53,271 bases of DNA from Allorhizocola rhizosphaerae. GTDB taxonomy: Bacteria > Actinomycetota > Actinomycetes > Mycobacteriales > Micromonosporaceae. Shown here piece after piece: positions 8,090 through 16,375 of this stretch (position 1 is the stretch's first letter; each line of letters opens with the position of its first letter). Both the position numbers and the translations under genes were made by a program. Below the pieces are notes generated by a model that ran no database searches, was not told the origin of the DNA, and was given only the letters and a program-made list of their open reading frames with translations. The stretch spans positions 1 through 53,271 of the forward strand of contig NZ_QJUG01000024.1 of NCBI RefSeq assembly GCF_003426775.1. Direction: 5' to 3'.

Positions 8090-8446
8090 ACCGAGGTGCC
8101 GGCATGTCCGCGCCTATTCATCATCATCGTCGTCATCTGCGTTTATGCGATGACTCTCGTCGTGTTGCGCCAGGGGAGGGGTGAGGACGCTCACTTCGGT
8201 CTCGCAAGATTCATATTTGTCACCGCGTCATGGGTGAAGTGGACAGGGCGAACTGATCGGCCGAAGTTCCGCGGGTCAACGTCTTGCCGGGCACGAAACC
8301 GCACATCGACGCGGTTGACCATCTGCTCGCCCCAGGCCCGGCCGAGGCCCTCTCCTACCGCGCCACCGACCCGGCCCAGGAGCCGCACGAGATCGCCGCC
8401 CTCGACCGGGCTCCCCGACTCATCGCCACGAGCAGGAATGACCGCG
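8090..8446. other. Intergenic region with a duplicated gene fragment
   Basis: 357 bases between the kinase stop and the convergent secreted-protein stop. The right half holds the broken copy of the kinase 3' end (8314-8427). The left half has a short hydrophobic open frame from 8096, but no ribosome site or family support, so I do not call it. Confidence 0.5.
8314..8427 (+). pseudogene. Partial duplicate of the APH-kinase C-terminus
   Basis: This stretch encodes VDHLLAPGPAEALSYRATD, then PAQEPHEIAALDRAPRLIA. The intact gene has VRHPLAPHLTEALAYRAAD, then PAQDPHEIAALDRARQLIN. DNA is near-identical across GACCCGGCCCAGGA and GATCGCCGCCCTCGACCGGG. Reading continues past the old stop into unrelated sequence, and nothing of the catalytic lobe is present. 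It is either the leftover of a second kinase gene or a small segmental duplication. Confidence 0.75.
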
Positions 8447-9070
8447 CTAGTCAGCCTGGCCCGTGTCCACGCATTCATCCATTCCGACGATCATTGAATC
8501 GACAGGGAAATCCGTTGATGTCCCGCAAAGACTTGTGTCGGTGGGCGAAGCACTGTTGTAGGTGATTTTGCCCGACTCTTTGGCCTCAGTTTGTCTGCCG
8601 ACCCGTTGGGTGGTGTGGCGGGACTCGCCGGCGGGGCCGGCGACTCGTTTGGACGTCCATTTGAACAGCGTTTTGCCTGTCGCCTGCTCGGTGACGACCA
8701 CTTTGCGCTCGGCGACGAGCTCGCCTTCGGCCAGGCCAGTGCCGGAACAGGTGGTTTCATAGTTGATCGCGCCGCCCGCGGTGAGCGGCTCGAAGTCGAG
8801 CTTCGGTGCCAGGGCATCGCAGCTGCCGCCCGAGGACGGGGTGACCGTCCGGCTGAACTCAATCTTGATCAATGGGCAGGTGATGGTCGCCACGGCTGTG
8901 ACTGCCCCGTTGTCCTTCTGGCGAGAGGATTCCCCCTTGCATGGCGCCGCCTGGGCGGGACCCGGGCTGTCCGGGTCGAGAGCTTGGGCCCCGCTGACGC
9001 CGGCGTTGAGGAAGACCGCCGTTGTCGCCATGGCCGCCACTGTCGTGATTGACCGTCGAGAAATGCGCAT
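8447..9070 (-). CDS. Secreted protein of unknown function
   Basis: 207 residues. The ATG at 9070 follows GGGGGAAC and begins a Tat- or Sec-like signal (MRISRRSITTVAAMATTAVF, cleavage near SGAQALD). The mature part has six cysteines and a beta-rich pattern (VVVTEQATGKTLFKWTSKR) without recognisable catalytic motifs. The upstream extension of the frame (48 residues, Arg-rich) lacks a start signal. Its 3' end lies 20 bases from the kinase remnant on the other strand. Confidence 0.7.
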   Translation of the reverse strand: MRISRRSITTVAAMATTAVFLNAGVSGAQALDPDSPGPAQAAPCKGESSRQKDNGAVTAVATITCPLIKIEFSRTVTPSSGGSCDALAPKLDFEPLTAGGAINYETTCSGTGLAEGELVAERKVVVTEQATGKTLFKWTSKRVAGPAGESRHTTQRVGRQTEAKESGKITYNSASPTDTSLCGTSTDFPVDSMIVGMDECVDTGQAD

Positions 9071-9333
9071 GGTGTTCCCCCGTTTCGCTGGCCGGCCTGA
9101 GCTACCGGCCCAACGCAAGGTTAATCGGGATCTTGTGCTTCTATGGGGCATTTTGCGATCAAAGCGCCCAATGGGAGCGCGCCTGGCGCGACCACGCTCG
9201 CACCACCGGCACACGGCACGTCAGGGCCCGGCGACATCGGCCAGCCGGCTTGTCGCCGCTGGCGCCCGTTTTCCGGGCGCCGACGGCGTGCCGGGCCGAG
9301 GTTCGGCTGAGCCTTCGTCCTCGCGAGTCGGCG

Positions 9334-9555
9334 CTAACCGGATTGCGCCGGGCCGTCGAAGCGGCCGGCGCGGATGTCGGCGACGAAATCGCGCCAGATC
9401 TCTTGACTGAACACGAACCGTGGCCCGGCCGGGTCCTTCGAGTCGCGCACGGCGACCCCGTCACCGACCTGGGCGACCTCGACGCAGTTGCCGGCGGAAG
9501 TGCTACGTGAGCTCTTCCTCCAGCGCAACCGTTCTGTTTCAGGCGCATCGCTCAT
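9334..9555 (-). CDS. DUF397 protein
   Basis: 73 residues with the family pattern: LRWRKSSRSTSAGNCVEVA, then VAVRDSKDPAGPRFVF and a C-terminal WRDFVADIRAGRFDG. In actinomycetes DUF397 proteins are paired with XRE/DUF5753 regulators in the abaA/bldB-like or Scr1 toxin-antitoxin-like modules that affect development. The partner lies 30 bases upstream on the same strand, so the two probably form an operon with the regulator first. Confidence 0.93.
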   Translation of the reverse strand: MSDAPETERLRWRKSSRSTSAGNCVEVAQVGDGVAVRDSKDPAGPRFVFSQEIWRDFVADIRAGRFDGPAQSG

Positions 9556-9584
9556 CGGCGCGCCACATCCTCTCGTAGTGATGG

Positions 9585-10439
9585 TTACTTTTCACCCTGT
9601 GCAACGGCGGCGATGAACTCGACGGAACACTGTGGATCCATTGACGCCGCCCGCAACGACTCGAAGCTGTCCCGGTATCTGCTCACCTCGTCCGGCTTGC
9701 TGCGGAACACGCCGCCGGTCATGCCCTCGCAATAGACCAGCGGATGCTCGGTCGCGTTTGGAAACTCCAGTAACACAAACGATCCGGCGAGCGCCCGGTG
9801 CGCGCCCACCGACATCGGAAGCACCTGGATGGTGATCATCGAGAGCTCGCTCACCTCGACCAGGCGCATGAGCTGGCGCCGCATCACATGCGGGCCGCCG
9901 ATCGGGCGGCGCAGCACGGTCTCGTCCAGGATGGCCCAGAACTGTGCCGCCGGGTCGCGCGTGAGGATCTCCTGGCGCGCCATCCGGACGCTCACCCGCT
10001 GCGACACCAGATCCGGGTCGTCGGGGTAGTCGACCCGGATCACGGCCTTGGCGTACTCGGCGGTCTGCAGAAGGCCCGGCACGATCGTGGGCTCGAACGT
10101 CCGGATCGACGATGCCTCGGCCTCGAACCCGATGTAGGTCTCGTACGAACTGAACAGCGTGTCGCCGTAGACCTCCCACCAAGCGCGCTGGCGCGCCTGC
10201 TGGGCCATGGAAATCAGCCGGTCACGCTCCACATCGGACACGCCGTAAAGCGCGAGCAGGCGCTCGAGGTCGGGCCGGCGGATGCCGATGTGCGCCGTCT
10301 CCACCCGGCTCACCTTGGATTCGGACCACCCGAGCTGCTCGGCGGTCCAGGCCACGGTGCGCTTCGCCTGCTCACGCATGCGGCGCAGCTCCGTGCCCAG
10401 TTGGCGACGCAACACCGTTGGGTTCGCCTTGGTGGTCAC
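9585..10439 (-). CDS. XRE-family regulator with DUF5753 domain
   Basis: About 284 residues: helix-turn-helix at the N-terminus (LRRQLGTELRRMREQAKRTV, then WTAEQLGWSESKVSRVE) followed by the DUF5753 sensor region (YIGFEAEASSIRTFEPTIVPG, LLQTAEYAKAVI, MITIQVLPMSVGAH). It forms the regulator half of the pair with the adjoining DUF397 gene. The GTG at 10439 puts the usual TTKANPTVLRR at the N-terminus; the frame stays open to an ATG at 10511, and ATGs at 10457 and 10460 are also possible, none with a good Shine-Dalgarno, so the start is uncertain. Confidence 0.9.
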   Translation of the reverse strand: MTTKANPTVLRRQLGTELRRMREQAKRTVAWTAEQLGWSESKVSRVETAHIGIRRPDLERLLALYGVSDVERDRLISMAQQARQRAWWEVYGDTLFSSYETYIGFEAEASSIRTFEPTIVPGLLQTAEYAKAVIRVDYPDDPDLVSQRVSVRMARQEILTRDPAAQFWAILDETVLRRPIGGPHVMRRQLMRLVEVSELSMITIQVLPMSVGAHRALAGSFVLLEFPNATEHPLVYCEGMTGGVFRSKPDEVSRYRDSFESLRAASMDPQCSVEFIAAVAQGEK

Positions 10440-10522
10440 TTGCACACCGTAGACCATCATCGCGCCGCCGGAGTGCAACAACATGGCATCGAACTGCACT
10501 TGCAGATTCATTTTGGATATTG

Positions 10523-10538
10523 CTTAATGAGCGTTAAG
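10523..10538. promoter_or_regulatory. AT-rich inverted repeat upstream of the XRE regulator
   Basis: CTTAATGAGCGTTAAG carries 5-bp arms CTTAA and TTAAG in one of the few AT-rich patches of the window, in the region that separates the XRE gene from the divergent DUF6232 gene. It could be the regulator's own operator or a promoter part. Confidence 0.35.
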
Positions 10539-10578
10539 GATTCTGCTCCGGCCGAACGTCGTAGTCGCCGGCTTGGGG

Positions 10579-10615
10579 CTTCCCCGGCATAGCGGAGCGG
10601 AGCGTTACGGGGAAG
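10579..10615 (+). other. Hairpin in the leader of the DUF6232 gene
   Basis: CTTCCCCG (10579-10586) and CGGGGAAG (10608-10615) are exact inverted repeats around a 21-base purine-rich loop containing AGCGGAGCGGAGCG. It lies about 145 bases before the DUF6232 start. A role in the leader is possible; no riboswitch class is recognised. Confidence 0.35.
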
Positions 10616-10760
10616 GCCCTTGCCGCATAGTCCCGCCAACGACCCCCGGTTCGCAGTGCTGCGGACGATCCCATCCCCACTCCCAACGCCTCCAGGCGCC
10701 GACCCCGCCGACCCCGGCGCAGGCGCCGGTCACAGACCCCCACGACCTGGGAGGAGCATC

Positions 10761-11222
10761 ATGAGTGCCAACCACCTCCGGCACCCCGAAACGTTGCACT
10801 ACAGGCACAACGGCGTCGTGGTCACCAGCCGCTACTTCGCCGTCGGGCCCGCGCGATACAACGTCAGCGACCTTTCCGACCTGTCGACCGCGCAGGGATC
10901 GAACCATCCGGGCGTGATGGCCGGCGTGTTCGCCGCCACCGGACTCCTGCTGGTGATCGTCCCCATGCTCATCATGCACCGGTTCGTCGCGCTCGCCGTG
11001 ACGGTGCCGATGCTGCTGGTGGCCGGACTGACGAGCTACGTGAGCGCTCGCCGATGGCCTGCCCAGAAAGAAATCATCGTGAGGTACCGAGGCCGCCTCG
11101 TCACCATCTTCAAGACGCGCGATGCGCGGGAGTTCGGCCAGGTGGCCCGAGCCTTGCAGCGCGCGGTCGAGGCCGCGCGCCCCTACGGCCGCGCGCTGCC
11201 CGGGGAGCCGTTGTCCCCGTAG
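10761..11222 (+). CDS. DUF6232 membrane protein
   Basis: 153 residues. The ATG at 10761 has GGGAGGAG upstream; the open frame further left is low-complexity Pro/Arg and is not coding. The N-terminal motif HYRHNGVVVTSRYFAVGPAR and YNVSDLSDL is the DUF6232 signature, followed by two membrane helices (GVMAGVFAATGLLLVIVPML, FVALAVTVPMLLVAGLTSYV) and a cytoplasmic strand-helix tail. Function of the family is unknown. The 3' end overlaps the convergent glycosyltransferase gene by 40 bases. Confidence 0.85.
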   Translation: MSANHLRHPETLHYRHNGVVVTSRYFAVGPARYNVSDLSDLSTAQGSNHPGVMAGVFAATGLLLVIVPMLIMHRFVALAVTVPMLLVAGLTSYVSARRWPAQKEIIVRYRGRLVTIFKTRDAREFGQVARALQRAVEAARPYGRALPGEPLSP

Positions 11223-12571
11223 CGTAAACGCTGCCACACCAAGGCTCCCGCGATGCACACGAACGGCAGCGCGGGAGCCGCGTACCGGGGCTCATACATC
11301 GACACGAACACCGGCCCGACGGTCAGCACGGCCGCGATCGCCACGCACAGCACGGCATCGCGCGTGGCGGGCACGCGCAGGAAGGGCCGGCGCAGCGCGG
11401 CAAACGCGGTAAGCAGGAACACGGCCAGGACCGCGAGCACGGGCACGCGCGCCCAGCGGGAGTACGCATTGAGCGCCACGGTGAGCCCATTGCCCGGCGG
11501 GTTGGCCGACGATGGTGAGGGCGCCGCCTGGTAGCCGGGCCCGGCGAGCTCGGGCCGGCAGTGCGAGGGCGCCGCCGGCTCGTCGGACGCGGTGACCGGG
11601 AGCCAATAGCGTTGGCGCAGACACCAGTATCCCGGATCCCGATCGGGCAGCGGCACGAAATGCTGTGCCGCCTCCCGCCCCACCACACGCAGATAGTCCA
11701 TCGGCTGGCGCCGGATGACCTCCATCGCGAACCCGTTCATGACTTCCGCGTCGACCGGTGGTTCGAGGCTTGACGCGGGCCCGTTCCACACATACCAATC
11801 GCCGCGGGCCGAACGCCGGCCCAGCGGCTCGGCCGGGCACAGCGCGCGCTGCTGCGGCGTGAGCTCCAGCCGCGCGCAATCGGCGATCGGCGCGACCCGG
11901 CCGAACAACGACCGCGCCGACCAATAGCTGCCATATGCGCTCGGCTGGTCGCCGACCACGAACGTCATGAAACCCACATAGGGCACGGCAAACGCGGCCA
12001 CGAACGCCAGGACCGGCCGCCACCCGACGCGCCGTAAGAGCAAGTACACCAACAACAATCCGGCCAACGGCACCGCGACCGGCCGCACGAACCACGCCAC
12101 GAACAGCAGCAGCCCGCAAGCCCCGGCAGCCATCCACCCCAGGCGCTCAGGCAGCATCAGTGCCAGCACGCAAGCCACCAACAGGGGCATGAACACGAGC
12201 TCCGAGAGCACATAGTGCTCAAGCGTGATGAGGAGCGAGTCGAACAGCAGCACGCCCGCCGCCACGGTCGCCGGGCCTTTGGCCACCCCGCGCCACAGCA
12301 GGAACGCATAAACCCCAACGGCGATGGCGACTCCCGCCAGATGCTGCACGAGCGCGACGGCAAACAACGTGCGCGTCGGCTGCAACAGCTTGAGCACCAT
12401 GACGTAGCCCAGCGCCCGCGTCGGATCGACCGTCAGCGGCACCTTGGCCAGGTTCAGGTATGCGCCGCTGTCGCCGTCGTACCACAGCGCCGGCTGATAC
12501 GCGAGCATCACCAGCCCGCGCAGGAGCAGCCCGACGAGCACCAGGACGGCGAACCAGCGATGCTTAGACAT
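11183..12571 (-). CDS. GT-C fold membrane glycosyltransferase (ArnT/PMT-like)
   Basis: 462 residues with about ten membrane helices. The first loop carries YDGDSGAYLNLAK, whose acidic residues occupy the place of the catalytic Asp of lipid-linked-sugar transferases of the GT39/GT83 kind. A long extracytoplasmic loop (about 215-355) holds cysteine pairs and precedes further helices, ending in RYAAPALPFVCIAGAL as usual for the family. It would move a sugar from a polyprenyl carrier onto an envelope acceptor; donor and acceptor are unknown. Its ATG lies inside the last codons of the upstream M48 protease gene (8-base overlap), so translation is probably coupled. Confidence 0.8.
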   Translation of the reverse strand: MSKHRWFAVLVLVGLLLRGLVMLAYQPALWYDGDSGAYLNLAKVPLTVDPTRALGYVMVLKLLQPTRTLFAVALVQHLAGVAIAVGVYAFLLWRGVAKGPATVAAGVLLFDSLLITLEHYVLSELVFMPLLVACVLALMLPERLGWMAAGACGLLLFVAWFVRPVAVPLAGLLLVYLLLRRVGWRPVLAFVAAFAVPYVGFMTFVVGDQPSAYGSYWSARSLFGRVAPIADCARLELTPQQRALCPAEPLGRRSARGDWYVWNGPASSLEPPVDAEVMNGFAMEVIRRQPMDYLRVVGREAAQHFVPLPDRDPGYWCLRQRYWLPVTASDEPAAPSHCRPELAGPGYQAAPSPSSANPPGNGLTVALNAYSRWARVPVLAVLAVFLLTAFAALRRPFLRVPATRDAVLCVAIAAVLTVGPVFVSMYEPRYAAPALPFVCIAGALVWQRLRYGDNGSPGSARP

Positions 12572-14462
12572 CGTTGATGCGCTTGAAGATGTCGAGCATC
12601 ATTTCGCGGCTCTTCTTGTGCAGCTCCTCGCCCGTCCACGACTCGCGCAGCTCGAACTTCTGTCCATTGTGGAGCTCCAGCTCGGCCCGCAGCGGGATGG
12701 TCTTGACCACGTTGACCGCCCGGATCTCCTCGAACGGCAGGAACCGGTGCATCCGGGCGAGCTCGTGCACGGGCGCGCTGTTGATGATTTGGATCAGCCG
12801 TTCCCGCCCGTGGTCCTTGTCACCGGATGCGCCGACCATGATGAGCCCGTTGTCCAACACCAGCACGTCGGTATCCTGCCCGCCCACCTTGAGGTTGGCC
12901 ATGCCCGCGATGACGTCCGCCCCGCGCGCGGTCGCGGTCTGCTCGACCACCGCCGCCGACTCGATGAGGATGCCCATGCCCGCGAGCTTGGCGAGCGCCT
13001 GCGGCAGCGTGTCGCGCACGACTGCCAGCGAGGCGATCTCGCTCAGGTCGAGCTCGCCCCCGTCCGGGCCGACGAGCATGGTGTTGGCCGCCATCGACGT
13101 CTTCCAGAACGCGCGCCCTGACCGCACGGCGGCCAGGTCGAGCAGCACGGTCAGCGGCTCGGCGAACCTGGCGGCGGCCTCGCGCCGGGTCGCGTTGGGG
13201 AAGAACGGCTCGCCCATCTCGCCCGCGCGCCCGGCGTCCAGCGCGGCGATCACCTGCGGCAGCCCCATGTTGGGCTGCCCGAGCCGCCGGGACAGCTCGC
13301 GGAAGATGGAGTCGGCCTGGGCCTGCAGCCGCGCGGTCAGCGTCGCCGCGGTGAAGTCGTCCCACGGCAGCACCGTGCGCCCGTCGGTCTGCACGACCAT
13401 CTGATGCAGCATCCGCCCGATCATCTCGATGTCGGGCAGCAGCTCGGTCGCGGGTCGCGGGTCATTGCCCACATTGGACTCGGGCAGCGCCTGGATGGCC
13501 GCGATCCGCACGCCCAGCGGCGGATGGGTGTCCCACACGCCGCCCTTCTGCTGCGCGGGCACTTCGGCCCGCAACCGCACCAGCTCATCCTGACGCGCCG
13601 CGACCAGCGCGCCGAAGCGGCCGAACACGTTGTCGGGCAGGTAACCGAACTCCGCGCCGGGTGCCACGTACCGTCCGATATAAAAGTCATAGGCCATGGC
13701 CGCGACGCTCACCTCGGTCAGCGCGCCGACGGCGGCCTGCTTGCCCGCCACGCGCACCGCCGCCGCGTCGGCCTGGAGCTCCTGCCGCCGGGAAACCGCG
13801 TTGTCCACCAACAGATAGAGGCGTGCGTAGAGATTGAATATCCAGCCGGTCGGGTTCCACTTGCCGATGCGCCCGAGGGTGCCCACGATGGCGAGCCGAC
13901 CGCGATAGGCGACCCCGCCCAGGCGGGTGTGCGCGCCGGAGTAGTGGCCCATCTCGTGCGCGAGCACGGCCCGCGTCTGAGACATGGAAAGCGCCTGCAG
14001 CAGCGGGAGTCCGATGTAGAGCATGCGGCGGCCGGGGATGAGGCCCATCAGTTTGGCGTTTTCGGACACCGCGGCGTTGACGTCGCCCACGATGCGGATC
14101 TCGTCGGGTGCGCGCGCGCCGACCGCCTTGGCCAGACCCTGCACCTCGGCCCACAGCCGGGGCGCCTGGTTGGCGGTGAGCGTGACGCCCGGCATCGGCT
14201 CGTCCTTGGCGCGCATCGCCTTCCACATCGCCACACCCGCGCCGCCGACGAGCGCGATGAACAGCGGCAGGGTCAGCTTGATGGCGATCCCCGCGGGCAT
14301 CATCGTGCCCAGCCAGAACGCCAGGGCCGCGGCGCCGGCGAGCTGCAGCAGGCCCACGACGAAGAAGCCGAACAGCATGATGACACTCAAGAAGGCGCGC
14401 ACACTTGCCACCACCGGAACCGTCCTCCCGTCACTTTCCGTAGCGTCCCAAGGCTGTGCCAT
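12564..14462 (-). CDS. M48-family membrane metalloprotease
   Basis: 632 residues. Two membrane helices near the start (FLSVIMLFGFFVVGLLQLAG, IAIKLTLPLFIALVGGAGVAM) precede the zinc site VLAHEMGHYSGAH (His169, Glu170, His173) and the third ligand Glu in RRQELQADAAA. WDTHPPLGVRIAAI further on is also typical of HtpX/CAAX-protease-like M48 enzymes. The C-terminal 250 residues are an extra domain that includes a PH-like strand pattern (HRFLPFEEIRAVNVVKTIP). Probable role: quality control or processing of membrane proteins. The glycosyltransferase downstream starts within its stop region. Confidence 0.9.
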   Translation of the reverse strand: MAQPWDATESDGRTVPVVASVRAFLSVIMLFGFFVVGLLQLAGAAALAFWLGTMMPAGIAIKLTLPLFIALVGGAGVAMWKAMRAKDEPMPGVTLTANQAPRLWAEVQGLAKAVGARAPDEIRIVGDVNAAVSENAKLMGLIPGRRMLYIGLPLLQALSMSQTRAVLAHEMGHYSGAHTRLGGVAYRGRLAIVGTLGRIGKWNPTGWIFNLYARLYLLVDNAVSRRQELQADAAAVRVAGKQAAVGALTEVSVAAMAYDFYIGRYVAPGAEFGYLPDNVFGRFGALVAARQDELVRLRAEVPAQQKGGVWDTHPPLGVRIAAIQALPESNVGNDPRPATELLPDIEMIGRMLHQMVVQTDGRTVLPWDDFTAATLTARLQAQADSIFRELSRRLGQPNMGLPQVIAALDAGRAGEMGEPFFPNATRREAAARFAEPLTVLLDLAAVRSGRAFWKTSMAANTMLVGPDGGELDLSEIASLAVVRDTLPQALAKLAGMGILIESAAVVEQTATARGADVIAGMANLKVGGQDTDVLVLDNGLIMVGASGDKDHGRERLIQIINSAPVHELARMHRFLPFEEIRAVNVVKTIPLRAELELHNGQKFELRESWTGEELHKKSREMMLDIFKRINDV

Positions 14463-14582
14463 CCGGCCTGGTGTCGCCTCGCCTCGGCCACCGCCGGGCC
14501 CGTGGCTGTCTCACCGGCCGCGCGGCCTCCTCTCGCGACCCCTTCTGCGCCAAGGCACCCTACCGTGACAGAGCTGAATTGG

Positions 14583-14600
14583 CTAGGCTGGCCCGCTATG
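14583..14600 (+). promoter_or_regulatory. Putative leaderless promoter -10
   Basis: TAGGCT at 14583-14588 is followed nine bases later by the ATG of the MWPFSKKK gene, with no Shine-Dalgarno between. This fits a -10 element giving a transcript that starts at or next to the AUG. Confidence 0.45.
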
Positions 14601-15542
14601 TGGCCCTTCAGCAAGAAGAAGCAAGCGACATCCCCTTCGACACGAATAGTGAGCGACCCGTTTCTCGGCGACGCGACCGCCCGGCGGCTGCGCGAGGCGC
14701 TGACTGCCCGCAATTGGGGGGTTGCCCGCGACATCCTCACCGCGCCGATGAGCAACGACGATCGTGCTTTCTATTTTGAGATTTCAGCCGGTACCGACGG
14801 AGTCCAGGATTGGATCGAGGGCCCCATCCGGGACGAGCCCCATTCGACCCTGCCGCTGCTGGTGCGTGGCACGCACGCGGTCTTTTGGGCGTGGGACGCG
14901 CGTGGCGGCGGCCAGGCCGACACCGTGGGCGAGGACCAGTGGAAGGTGTGGTTCCGCCGGCTCAAGCTCGCGGAGGACTGCCTCGACGAGGTGACCGAGC
15001 GTGACCCGAAATGTGTTGAGGCGTGGTGGTTCCTGACCATCCTGAGCCGGGCGCGCCAATTGCCCAAGGATGAGCTCTGGCGGCGGTTCAACCGGCTGCT
15101 CGAACTCGACCCGTATCACCACTACGGGCACGACCAGATGCTGCAGGGCCTGTGCAAGAAGTGGAGCGGCAGCCACGAGGAGATGTTCGCCTTCGCACGC
15201 AGCCGGGCCGCCGCCGCGCCCGGCACCGCGTTGCCGGCGCTGATCGCGACCGCGCACCTGGAGTTCCGGTTCGACAACGGCGGGCATGAGTATATGGAGC
15301 GCCCGGAAGTCGGCGACGAGATCGTGGCGGCGGCGCACCAGTCGATCTGGCATCCGTCATATCGGCCGACGCCCGCCTCGCCCCACCTGTGGAACCGGTT
15401 CGCACTCGCGTTCAGCCTGTCCGACCGCTTCCATGAGGCCGAGCGGTGCTTCCAGCTGATCGGTGACAACCTGCACACCGACGGCACATGGGATCTGGAC
15501 TATTTCCTGAAGCTGCGCGACTACGTGCGGGGCAATTTGTAG
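14598..15542 (+). CDS. TPR-like hypothetical protein
   Basis: 314 residues, no signal peptide or membrane helix. The ATG at 14598 (MWPFSKKKQATS) is chosen because a -10-like hexamer lies just ahead; an in-frame GTG at 14565 is an alternative. The body is built of paired helices rich in Trp, Leu and Arg (WWFLTILSRARQLPKDELWR, RFNRLLELDPYHHYGHDQML, WNRFALAFSLSDRFHEAERC), as in tetratricopeptide-like proteins of actinomycetes that act as scaffolds. No catalytic motif. The 3' end overlaps the convergent amidohydrolase by 22 bases. Confidence 0.75.
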   Translation: MWPFSKKKQATSPSTRIVSDPFLGDATARRLREALTARNWGVARDILTAPMSNDDRAFYFEISAGTDGVQDWIEGPIRDEPHSTLPLLVRGTHAVFWAWDARGGGQADTVGEDQWKVWFRRLKLAEDCLDEVTERDPKCVEAWWFLTILSRARQLPKDELWRRFNRLLELDPYHHYGHDQMLQGLCKKWSGSHEEMFAFARSRAAAAPGTALPALIATAHLEFRFDNGGHEYMERPEVGDEIVAAAHQSIWHPSYRPTPASPHLWNRFALAFSLSDRFHEAERCFQLIGDNLHTDGTWDLDYFLKLRDYVRGNL

Positions 15543-16375
15543 GCGCGGGTGGCCGTTTCGGTGAAGACGGCCTGGTGCAGGGAGGGGTCGAGCAGCTCGC
15601 GCAGGGTGTCCAGCCAGCGCTGATAGGTCGAGGCCAGCAGGCACACCGGCCAGTCGGAGCCGAACATCAGCCGGTCCGGGCCGAACAGGTCGAGCGCGGT
15701 GTCGACAAAGGGTTTGAGGTCGGCCGCGCGCCAGGAGTCGTGGTCGGCCTCCGTGACCAGGCCCGAAAGTTTGGCGAAGACGTTGGGCTGCTTGGCGAGC
15801 GGCTCGATCGCTGCACGCCACTCGGCGAGGCCGCGGGCGCCGTCGCGAATGGACGGTTTGCCGAGATGGTCGAGCACGAACGTGAGCTCGGGCGTTGCGG
15901 CGGCCGCGGCGGCGCACGCCTTGAGCTGGTCCACCCGCACGACCAGATCAAACGCGATGCCCCGGCGGGCGAGGGTCCGTAGGCCCGCGAGAACCGTTGG
16001 GCGGTAAAGGTATTCGGGGTCGGACTCGCCCTGAATCTGGGAGCGGGCACCGACCAGGTAGCGATTGTAATTCTGTTCAGGCGAAGCCGTGCTCTCGGGA
16101 TCACCGTCGTCAGGCAGGCGCGGGTCTTCAATGTCGCACCAGCCCACGACACCCGCGATCTGGTCGTGCTGTGCGGCTAGGGTCAGAAACTCGTCCACTT
16201 CGGACTCCTGGCAGCGGCCCCCCTCGACCAGGATCGTGCGCGTGACACCGGTTTCGGCGAGGATCGGGGCGAGGTCGGCCATGGTGAAGGTGCGGCGGAT
16301 CGCGGGGACCTCGTCGAGCCATGCGTAGCCTTTGGACAGATCCCAGAGGTGGTGATGGGTGTCGATGATAGTCAC
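15521..16375 (-). CDS. Amidohydrolase-2 family lactonase (L-fucono/rhamnono-lactonase-like)
   Basis: 284 residues of the metal-dependent amidohydrolase barrel: IDTHHHLWDL at the N-terminus, TFVLDHLGKPSIRDG in the middle and LMFGSDWPVCLL at the C-terminus are the metal and catalytic landmarks of sugar lactonases such as L-fuconolactonase. The upstream aldo-keto reductase gene overlaps by four bases (ATGA), so the two are translated together: the reductase would oxidise a sugar at C1 and this enzyme would open the lactone. The exact sugar is inferred from the pair. Confidence 0.85.
   Translation of the reverse strand: MTIIDTHHHLWDLSKGYAWLDEVPAIRRTFTMADLAPILAETGVTRTILVEGGRCQESEVDEFLTLAAQHDQIAGVVGWCDIEDPRLPDDGDPESTASPEQNYNRYLVGARSQIQGESDPEYLYRPTVLAGLRTLARRGIAFDLVVRVDQLKACAAAAAATPELTFVLDHLGKPSIRDGARGLAEWRAAIEPLAKQPNVFAKLSGLVTEADHDSWRAADLKPFVDTALDLFGPDRLMFGSDWPVCLLASTYQRWLDTLRELLDPSLHQAVFTETATRAYKLPRT

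Noticed and set aside
8096-8497. Hydrophobic small protein after the APH kinase
   Set aside because: Lacks a Shine-Dalgarno, its C-terminal half is a shadow of the kinase remnant, and the hydrophobic start is short.
13404-14597. Long open frame on the plus strand opposite the M48 protease, joined to the TPR-like gene
   Set aside because: Arg-, His- and Ala-rich translation typical of an antisense shadow in GC-rich DNA; the M48 frame has clear motifs and the real rightward gene starts at 14598.
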